Assembly (NCBI GenBank): GCA_903970295.1
Contig: CAJCHQ010000777.1
Coordinates: 1 to 11,176 of the forward strand
Length of the DNA stretch: 11,176 nucleotides
DNA from: Bryobacterales bacterium
Lineage (GTDB): Bacteria; Cyanobacteriota; Vampirovibrionia; Obscuribacterales; Obscuribacteraceae
Direction: 5' to 3'
The notes under the pieces are model-generated. The model ran no database searches. It had not been told where the DNA came from and saw only the letters and a list, made by a program, of their open reading frames with translations. The position numbers and the translations under genes were made by a program. Of the stretch, positions 5,345 through 11,176 are shown one piece after another (position 1 is the stretch's first letter; the number at the start of each line of letters is the position of its first letter).

Positions 5345-6949
5345 CTAGACTTTGGCTTCAGTTTTTTCTTCGTGATAATCGGTCTCGGTGTTGATCGCCC
5401 AGAGATTATCTTTGGATTTATTGCCGTTGGCGATGTTTTCGACCGCCACCATCGCAGTCAGCATTGAATGATCTTGATTGTTGTATTTATGCATGCCGTT
5501 GCGGCCGACGAGAAATAAATTCTCGAAGCGGTCGAGCCACTTTCTCAGATCGTCAAAACGGTCGTAGGTGCCGAAATAGCCAGGGTAAGTCTTAGGCATG
5601 TGGATGACTGTGGCGTCGCGTATATCACTGGCTTTGATGATGCCAATCTTTTCCAGCTCTTCGCCGGCGAATTTTGCCATTTGGGCATCATCCCAGGTCC
5701 ACATTTCATCTGTGTCGTCGCAGAAATATTCCAATCCCAGCCAAACTTTGGAACTGTCGGCAACCAGGTAAGGGCTCCAATTATTGAAAATTTGCAGGCG
5801 GCCGAGCTTGACGTCAGGCTCTTGAATGTAAATCCAATTGTCGGCAATTAGCCGCCGACTGGCATCGTTTTTTTCCGTAATCGTCAGTTGATCGACGAGC
5901 AATCCGACCGTGATGAAATCGCGATAGACGAGACCTTCGCTAATTTCTTTCACGTCGGCAGGCACTGGAGTACGCAAAGCCCTGACCAGATCTCGCATTG
6001 GCATCGTTGAAAATAGGTAATCGCCAGGCCAGAGTTTTTTTTCGCCAGTCTTTGTGTTGAGCGCTTCGACAGCAGTCACCATGTGGCCATCAACTTCGAT
6101 ACCGCAAACGGATGAATCCAGAATGATTTCGCCGCCCATCTCCGTGATGCGACTGGCCACATATTCCCACATCTGCCCGGGACCAAGCTTGGGATAGAGA
6201 AAGCGCTCGATTAATGATGTCTCGGTCCCCTTCTGGCTGACGTCGGACGATGATGCAAAAGTGCGCGTAACGAAGTGGTAGAGTGCTTTCCACAGGGATA
6301 GTCCCTTGATTCGTTGCGCTCCCCAGGCGGCACTGATTTTGTTGCAGGGAACTCCCCAAACTTTTTCCGTATAGGATTTAAAAAAGGTCAGATACAGTTC
6401 TTTGCCGAAACGATTTGTGAAGAATTCAGCCAGCGTGTTCTCTGGCTTGATTGGTAGCAGGCTGGATTTGATATAGCTGAAGCCTACCTTCATCGTCCTC
6501 ATCAAGCCCAGATTTTTGAGGGTTTCGACACTGAGGCTGACTGGATATTCGAAGAATTTGCGCATGAAATAAATGCGCGATTTGCGATTGCGCACGAGCA
6601 TGACCAGATCCGTCTTATCTGGATCGGGAGCTTCAGCCCTGGGTTTTACCGACGTTGTCGCTTTCCGGTAGGTGATCAATTGCTCACCCTCCGCACTCGA
6701 CTGCATGGGCATCATCTCCAGCCACCAATCCATGACGCGATCCGATTTGGAGAAGAAGCGGTGGCCGCCAATGTCCATGCGATTGCCTTTGTAATTGACT
6801 GTACGCGCCAAACCGCCCAAATAGTCGGTGCACTCGAGCACGATCGGCTTGATTTGAGTATTCTTTAAAAGCTCGTAGGCTGCAGTCAGGCCCGCCGGAC
6901 CCGCGCCGATGATTATCGCGGTTTGCCGCCTTCCGGCTGAATTAGTCAT
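5345..6949 (-). CDS. FAD-dependent oxidoreductase, amine-oxidase/UDP-galactopyranose-mutase-like
   Basis: A 534-residue flavoprotein. The N-terminal Rossmann dinucleotide site is GAGPAG (residues 15-20), with the ribose-binding acid at E39, then LGGLART (44-50) and GGHRF (61-65), typical of the amine-oxidase/protoporphyrinogen-oxidase/UDP-galactopyranose-mutase fold. The C-terminal FAD-contact region is [18 protein letters not shown] (478-495), a layout I associate with an uncharacterised NAD(P)/FAD-dependent family often found among polysaccharide genes. The substrate cannot be read from the sequence; a sugar-nucleotide or lipid-linked sugar is a guess from family and context. It is cytoplasmic, with no signal peptide or membrane helix, and looks intact. 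It begins at an ATG at 6949 with only a weak GGA before it, and is divergent from guaA with about 225 bases between. PPOX-like desaturase activity is the alternative. Confidence 0.8.
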   Translation of the reverse strand: MTNSAGRRQTAIIIGAGPAGLTAAYELLKNTQIKPIVLECTDYLGGLARTVNYKGNRMDIGGHRFFSKSDRVMDWWLEMMPMQSSAEGEQLITYRKATTSVKPRAEAPDPDKTDLVMLVRNRKSRIYFMRKFFEYPVSLSVETLKNLGLMRTMKVGFSYIKSSLLPIKPENTLAEFFTNRFGKELYLTFFKSYTEKVWGVPCNKISAAWGAQRIKGLSLWKALYHFVTRTFASSSDVSQKGTETSLIERFLYPKLGPGQMWEYVASRITEMGGEIILDSSVCGIEVDGHMVTAVEALNTKTGEKKLWPGDYLFSTMPMRDLVRALRTPVPADVKEISEGLVYRDFITVGLLVDQLTITEKNDASRRLIADNWIYIQEPDVKLGRLQIFNNWSPYLVADSSKVWLGLEYFCDDTDEMWTWDDAQMAKFAGEELEKIGIIKASDIRDATVIHMPKTYPGYFGTYDRFDDLRKWLDRFENLFLVGRNGMHKYNNQDHSMLTAMVAVENIANGNKSKDNLWAINTETDYHEEKTEAKV

Positions 6950-7048
6950 TGTGCATCCAGTTGAAAACTATCTTTGCAGAGTCCAGGTAGTAAGTATGAC
7001 GGCCGCCAGAAATATGCCCGATTCGCTAACTTCTTATTCTACATCGCC

Positions 7049-7078
7049 TTAACTTCTGCATCGGTTCCTCTATATAAG
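7049..7078 (+). promoter_or_regulatory. Candidate promoter upstream of guaA (distal)
   Basis: TTAACT (7049-7054, four of six) and TATAAG (7073-7078, five of six) are 18 bases apart. It would give a start near 7085 and a leader of about 90 bases for guaA. Confidence 0.4.
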
Positions 7079-7102
7079 TCAAATGTGCCTGCGAACAATG
7101 CA

Positions 7103-7108
7103 TATAAT
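7103..7108 (+). promoter_or_regulatory. Perfect -10 box TATAAT upstream of guaA (proximal)
   Basis: TATAAT is an exact -10 consensus, preceded by TG two bases further up (TGCATATAAT), close to an extended -10 arrangement. The -35 region is poor. A start near 7115 would put the leader hairpin almost at the 5' end of the mRNA. Confidence 0.45.
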
Positions 7109-7118
7109 ATGGCAAAGC

Positions 7119-7144
7119 CGGTCGGGAATTTAACCAACCGACCG
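7119..7144 (+). promoter_or_regulatory. 7-bp leader hairpin before guaA
   Basis: CGGTCGG (7119-7125) pairs perfectly with CCGACCG (7138-7144) around a 12-base AT-rich loop. It lies between the proximal -10 box and the guaA ribosome site. It may be an operator dyad or a 5' mRNA-stabilising stem-loop. It does not show the conserved core of a guanine riboswitch and has no following U-run, so neither a purine riboswitch nor a terminator is supported. Confidence 0.45.
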
Positions 7145-7174
7145 CCTCAGATTAGCCACAGGCAGGAGGCGTGA

Positions 7175-8791
7175 TTGACTTCTTCATCAACCGATTTGCA
7201 AAAAACGACTGTGGAGCGATTGCCCGACAACGCCCTTCAGGACAGCATCGCTATTCTGGACTTCGGTGCCCAATACTCGCAGCTGATTGCCAGGCGGGTG
7301 CGGGAATTCAATACCTATTCTGAGCTTTTACCCTGCTCGATTCCAGCAGCCGAGCTGAAACGCTTGAACCCTAAAGGCATCATCCTCTCGGGCGGTCCTA
7401 ACAGCGTTTACGATCCCCATGCCTATACCTGCGATCTGGAATTGTGGAAATTGGGTGTGCCGGTCTTGGGCATTTGCTACGGCATGCAGATCATGGCTCA
7501 CAATCTCAAGGGAAAGGTCGAGGCGGCCGAAATCAGAGAGTATGGTCGCGCTCTCTTGACCGTCGTCCATCACCAACCGCTTTTTGTCGGCTTGGATCCC
7601 GAAATCGAGTGTTGGATGAGTCATGGTGACAGTGTCGTCGACTTACCCGAAGGTTTTCGTGTGATCGGTCGCACCAAGGCTACTCCAGTTGCTGCCATCG
7701 CTAATGAACTGCTCGATTTTTATGGTGTGCAATTCCATCCTGAAGTGGTGCATACCAAGGGCGGGCAACAGATTCTAAAAAATTTCGTGCGCGATATCTG
7801 CGGCTGTACCGGCAGCTGGACGATGGATAAATTCATCGACCAAGCAATCGCCGATGTCAGAGAGCGTGTCGGAGGCAAGCGCGTCCTGCTCGCCTTATCT
7901 GGCGGTGTCGATAGTTCGACTCTGGCGTTTCTTTTGCATAAAGCAATCGGTGAACAATTGACCTGTATGTTTATCGATCAGGGCTTCATGCGCAAAAACG
8001 AGCCCGAATGGCTAGTGGAGACGTTCGAGCGCGACTTCAAAATCAACGTTCATTTCGTCAAGGCGCGCGATCGATTCATCGGCAAATTGGCCGGTGTAAT
8101 CGACCCTGAAGATAAGCGCAAAGCGATAGGCGGTGAATTTATTCGCGTCTTCGAAGAAGAGTCGAAAAAACTTGGTCCCTTCGACTTTCTCGCCCAAGGC
8201 ACGCTTTATCCTGACGTAATCGAGTCTGCCGGTACTCGGGTCGATCCTAAAACCGGTGAGCGGGTGGCTACTAAGATTAAGTCTCATCATAATGTCGGTG
8301 GTTTGCCGAAGGACCTGCAATTCAAACTGGTCGAACCGTTTGCCAAACTATTCAAAGACGAAGTGCGCAAGGTGGCACTAGAGCTGGGCGTGCCTGATGG
8401 TATTCGGCAGAGGCATCCGTTTCCGGGTCCAGGGCTGGCAGTCAGAGTCCTGGGTGAAGTGACCAAAGAACGTTTGAAAGTTTTGCGCGATGCAGATTGG
8501 ATCATTCGCGAAGAAATCAAAGCGCATGGTTTGTATAAACAGGTCTGGCAAATTTTCGGTGTGCTCTTACCCACCAAGTCTGTGGGTGTGATGGGCGATC
8601 AACGCACCTATCAAGATTGCATTGTCATCCGTGCCATCACCAGCGAAGACGGCATGACGGCTGATTGGGCGCGTTTGCCTTATGACTTGCTGGAGACTAT
8701 TTCATCGCGCATAGTGAATGAAGTGCACGGAGTCAACCGTGTCGTTTATGACATAACCACGAAACCGCCAGCTACAATCGAGTGGGAGTAA
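7175..8791 (+). CDS. guaA: GMP synthase (glutamine-hydrolysing)
   Basis: Converts XMP to GMP with ATP and glutamine, the last step of de novo guanine nucleotide synthesis, in the cytoplasm. The 538-residue protein has the usual three parts. The class I glutamine amidotransferase domain (about 24-210) has nucleophile C101 in GICYGMQ and partners H188 and E190 in QFHPEV. The ATP pyrophosphatase domain has the PP-loop SGGVDSS (242-248). The C-terminal dimerisation domain includes [14 protein letters not shown] and ends [11 protein letters not shown]. All key residues are present. The start is TTG at 7175, set by AGGAGG at 7164-7169 five bases before; the GTG at 7171 is out of frame. About 23 residues precede the conserved [13 protein letters not shown], slightly longer than usual. 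The next gene begins inside its last codons. Confidence 0.98.
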   Translation: MTSSSTDLQKTTVERLPDNALQDSIAILDFGAQYSQLIARRVREFNTYSELLPCSIPAAELKRLNPKGIILSGGPNSVYDPHAYTCDLELWKLGVPVLGICYGMQIMAHNLKGKVEAAEIREYGRALLTVVHHQPLFVGLDPEIECWMSHGDSVVDLPEGFRVIGRTKATPVAAIANELLDFYGVQFHPEVVHTKGGQQILKNFVRDICGCTGSWTMDKFIDQAIADVRERVGGKRVLLALSGGVDSSTLAFLLHKAIGEQLTCMFIDQGFMRKNEPEWLVETFERDFKINVHFVKARDRFIGKLAGVIDPEDKRKAIGGEFIRVFEEESKKLGPFDFLAQGTLYPDVIESAGTRVDPKTGERVATKIKSHHNVGGLPKDLQFKLVEPFAKLFKDEVRKVALELGVPDGIRQRHPFPGPGLAVRVLGEVTKERLKVLRDADWIIREEIKAHGLYKQVWQIFGVLLPTKSVGVMGDQRTYQDCIVIRAITSEDGMTADWARLPYDLLETISSRIVNEVHGVNRVVYDITTKPPATIEWE

Positions 8792-10701
8792 ATCCAGTCA
8801 GCGAGAGCCAACCCGAGCAGATAGCCTTAACCGAAGTTCTGGCTGGATTTCTTGGCAAGCCAGCGCTGATTGCGATGCTGTTGATCGTTTTTGCAACTGG
8901 TGTCTGGGTTGCCGGTGCAGCTTTGCATGATCCCGACAGCTGCTGGCTTTTGGCTACCGGGCGCTACATCGTGCGCAAGCACTGTCTGCCTAGTACAGAC
9001 CCCTTCTCTTACACATTCGCGTTGCAGCCCGGATTACCATTTGTTTTGTATCAATGGTTATCTGAAATTGTTTTATATCTCGCTTGCGGGGTGGGCAAGC
9101 TGCAAGCCGTTCTGGTCCTGGTTTCGATGCTGGTTTCCGGTGCCTTCGTCATTCTGCCCTTGAAATTACTCAAACACGGACGAGTGCCGATGTTTGCCGC
9201 TTTTGGCCTGGTCATATGCAGTCTACTTGCTTCCAGTTTTAGATTTTTGGTCCGGCCTGAAATCTTTTCTTTTCTATTCGCTTCTGCTTGGCTCTATAAC
9301 CTGGCTAAACGTCGGATGCGGCTCGAATCATATTTGAATTTCGATCAGCCAATCGAGCGCAGTCCCGTGTCAATCGGCGGGAACCGCGAAAATCGTTCTG
9401 TGTCCGAACAGTCGGCAGCGCACGGACAAGTTCTCTTGGCTGATTCTGGTATTGAAAGCGGTGCTTCTACTGAAGCTGAAATGTTGAACCGGCAGGCTAA
9501 CTATTCTGGCTTAGAGAGCGCCCAGGAGAAATCTTCTGCCGCTGAAATTATAGATTGGCGATTTCTCGGACGCAGTGCCTTTTTGATTGTGCCGTGGTGT
9601 AATTTCCATACGGGCTTTATCAGCGGCTTATTCGTGCTCCTCTTCTACGTGCTTGGATCGGTTCTAGCGGCGGTTGTCGTCAGGCGGCGAAGAGTATTTG
9701 ATCTGACCGCTTGCTTGACTTTGCTGGCATCGATTATGGCCACTTTCATTAATCCCTACGGAATCAAGCTCTGGCTTTACATTCCTCAGCTGTTCTTCGC
9801 GCCATTCAACGAAATGATCACTGAACTGCACCCGGTGATGTGGTCGGATCGCACATTTCTTCCTTTCATTGTTCTCTTTTTGCTTGCTCTGGTCAAACTT
9901 TTTAAAAGTGCTGTCCGTGGACGCAAAAGCCGTGACGCCAAGGGGTTTTTGGCTGCAACTATAACTAGTGCGGTGGTCATTGCTGCCGTTTCCTACGAGG
10001 CATTTCACCATCTGCGACTGATACCGTGGTCGGTGCTGGCGCTGCTGGCTGAATTCGCCATCATGTTCCATCGAACCGCGAGCCGGAAAACGATAGCGAA
10101 CGAGGCGCTTGTAGCAACAGGTTCGAGCTCTTCTTCTCTGGGCTGGATCTACAATCCCAATCAAATCAAATGGACTTTTGCGATATTGGCTCTGGCTGTG
10201 CTTGGCACCCTCACCTGTTCGTTGCGAATTATCACGCCGGAGCTGCCACAATCGTCCGCTGTCTTCACACCCCCAATCAAGGCGATCGAGTATTTGAGCA
10301 AGCACGATAGCGCTGGACGCATATTCAATGACGCGCAATTCGGTGATGTTCTGATCTGGCATTCGCCTTCGAATCCGAAAGTTTTCATCGACACGCGCTA
10401 TGACATGTATGGCACCAAAATCGTGCATGACTACGACGTTCTTAGAGGACTGAAGCCAGGTTGGCAGGAAGTAATCGATGCTTACCGGGTCAAGCTGATC
10501 ATTTTTCCGACGAAAATGGATATCATCAAGAAGCTATCCAAAAATCCGGACTGGTGTACTATTTATGCAGATGATGCGGCCACGGTTCTGCAACTGAAAA
10601 GCAGTCTGGTGAGCGGCGATGCGGGCGAAAGCGATAGCGAAGCTGATACCGAGATGAAGATAAAATCCGAACCGCATGCGCGAAACTCAATCGTCAAATG
10701 A
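8782..10701 (+). CDS. Polytopic membrane protein, GT-C glycosyltransferase-like
   Basis: A 639-residue integral membrane protein. Around ten hydrophobic segments are visible, including near residues 27-48, 86-102, 107-127, 137-152, 159-175, 266-300, 308-324, 358-373, 389-405, 412-430 and 463-480. After the first comes [14 protein letters not shown] and [10 protein letters not shown] (50-77), an acidic first outer loop like that of membrane glycosyltransferases using lipid-linked sugars (GT-C fold). NFHTGF (274-279), NPYGIKLW (324-331) and the soluble C-terminal segment [15 protein letters not shown] and [11 protein letters not shown] are further signatures I associate with a family of uncharacterised membrane proteins often labelled putative glycosyltransferases. 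Activity and substrate are unproven. A hydrophilic 85-residue loop (about 178-262) is unusual. The GTG start at 8782 overlaps guaA by ten bases; a later start such as the ATG at 8875 would cut into the first helix. Its stop overlaps the next gene as ATGA. Confidence 0.75.
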   Translation: MGVNPVSESQPEQIALTEVLAGFLGKPALIAMLLIVFATGVWVAGAALHDPDSCWLLATGRYIVRKHCLPSTDPFSYTFALQPGLPFVLYQWLSEIVLYLACGVGKLQAVLVLVSMLVSGAFVILPLKLLKHGRVPMFAAFGLVICSLLASSFRFLVRPEIFSFLFASAWLYNLAKRRMRLESYLNFDQPIERSPVSIGGNRENRSVSEQSAAHGQVLLADSGIESGASTEAEMLNRQANYSGLESAQEKSSAAEIIDWRFLGRSAFLIVPWCNFHTGFISGLFVLLFYVLGSVLAAVVVRRRRVFDLTACLTLLASIMATFINPYGIKLWLYIPQLFFAPFNEMITELHPVMWSDRTFLPFIVLFLLALVKLFKSAVRGRKSRDAKGFLAATITSAVVIAAVSYEAFHHLRLIPWSVLALLAEFAIMFHRTASRKTIANEALVATGSSSSSLGWIYNPNQIKWTFAILALAVLGTLTCSLRIITPELPQSSAVFTPPIKAIEYLSKHDSAGRIFNDAQFGDVLIWHSPSNPKVFIDTRYDMYGTKIVHDYDVLRGLKPGWQEVIDAYRVKLIIFPTKMDIIKKLSKNPDWCTIYADDAATVLQLKSSLVSGDAGESDSEADTEMKIKSEPHARNSIVK

Positions 10702-11176
10702 AGCGCTGCATTATCACTGGTGCCACCGGATTCGTCGGTGCAAATTTGCTCCGCAGATTATTGCGTGAAGGTCATGAAGTACACGTTCTACTCAGACCTG
10801 GCTACAAGGGCGATCGTTTGCAAGAAGTGCGTGGACAGGTACAAACGCATGTGATCGATCTGCTGGAAGCCGAGGATAGCTTTCAAGTTTTGCAGTCGAT
10901 AAAGGCTGATTGGGTTTTCCATCTTGCCGCTCACGGTGCCTATTCATGGCAGACTGACGCGCAGCAAATGATTCAGACAAATTTGACTGCAACGATCAAT
11001 TTGATCGAATCTTGCGCCAGAGTAGGCTTCGAGGCCTTTGTCAATACAGGCTCTTCATCGGAATATGGCTTCAAAAATCATCCGCCGCAAGAAGACGAAA
11101 TCGTGGCTCCGAACAGCACGTACGCGATCACAAAAGTGGCAGCAACGCAGTATTGTAGGCTCGTTGCCGATCAAAA
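10698..11176 (+). CDS. NAD-dependent sugar-nucleotide epimerase/dehydratase (extended SDR), 5' part
   Basis: The first 159 codons of an extended short-chain dehydrogenase; the gene continues past the right edge. It starts at the ATG of an ATGA overlap with the upstream gene, indicating translational coupling. GATGFVG (residues 8-14) is the extended-SDR NAD(P) glycine motif. HLAAHGAYS (75-83) matches the conserved HLAA strand. Catalytic Ser lies in TGSSSEYG (117-124), and Y142-x3-K146 in TYAITK completes the active site. Such enzymes interconvert, dehydrate or reduce nucleotide-activated sugars for surface glycans in the cytoplasm. The exact reaction (4-epimerase, 4,6-dehydratase or 4-reductase) cannot be decided from this half. 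Its pairing with the GT-C-like membrane protein supports a glycan role. Confidence 0.88.
   Translation, partial: MKRCIITGATGFVGANLLRRLLREGHEVHVLLRPGYKGDRLQEVRGQVQTHVIDLLEAEDSFQVLQSIKADWVFHLAAHGAYSWQTDAQQMIQTNLTATINLIESCARVGFEAFVNTGSSSEYGFKNHPPQEDEIVAPNSTYAITKVAATQYCRLVADQ

Noticed and set aside
7119..7144. Guanine/purine riboswitch upstream of guaA
   Set aside because: Only a single hairpin is present. The three-way junction with conserved loops expected of a purine aptamer is not seen.
9664..10428. Long minus-strand frame of 254 residues opposite the GT-C-like gene
   Set aside because: Arg/His/Gln/Ser-rich composition with no start signal or motif, lying wholly antisense to a clearly coding membrane protein.
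1..11176. Mobile element, CRISPR array, tRNA or rRNA
   Set aside because: I found no transposase or integrase motifs, no regularly spaced identical repeats with spacers, and no tRNA- or rRNA-like conserved sequence.

Overview
The window looks like chromosomal DNA from a Gram-negative-type (diderm) bacterium of roughly balanced base composition, with dense, mostly intact genes. A lineage such as the non-photosynthetic Cyanobacteriota (Melainabacteria/Obscuribacterales) would fit the mix of kinesin-light-chain-like TPR proteins, a Flp pilin, poorly marked ribosome sites and orphan membrane proteins. This is only an impression, because no marker gene settles it. I see no insertion sequence, phage, CRISPR array, rRNA or tRNA.

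Layout. (1) Positions 1-491, minus strand: the start of an unrecognised gene running off the left edge. (2) 492-766: a divergent control region with four copies of CGGGTG, two of them forming a hairpin. (3) 767-2948, plus strand: an exported von Willebrand factor A (vWA) protein with a complete metal site, then a TPR repeat protein. A 13-base sequence is repeated about 15 bases in front of the two reading frames. (4) 2945-4325, minus strand: two overlapping genes for unrecognised membrane proteins. The second converges on the TPR gene so tightly that both stop codons share one CTAG. (5) 4536-5280, minus strand: a Flp-type pilin, a strong 13-bp dyad behind it and, upstream, a candidate 29-residue membrane peptide with its own promoter-like sequence. 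The pilin and the peptide share an unusual G-rich ribosome site. (6) 5345-6949, minus strand: a FAD-dependent oxidoreductase of the amine-oxidase/UDP-galactopyranose-mutase-like group. (7) 7049-11176, plus strand: guaA with a promoter and leader hairpin, then a large polytopic membrane protein resembling GT-C glycosyltransferases, then an extended-SDR sugar-nucleotide epimerase/dehydratase cut by the right edge. These three reading frames overlap and probably form one transcript.

The right half links GMP synthesis to what looks like envelope-glycan genes. The left half is cell-surface or envelope material of unknown purpose. Nothing here is clearly a new defence or mobile system. The most unusual items are the candidate small membrane peptide beside the pilin, the repeated element before the vWA and TPR genes, the CGGGTG cluster and the 15-bp repeats in a membrane-protein tail.
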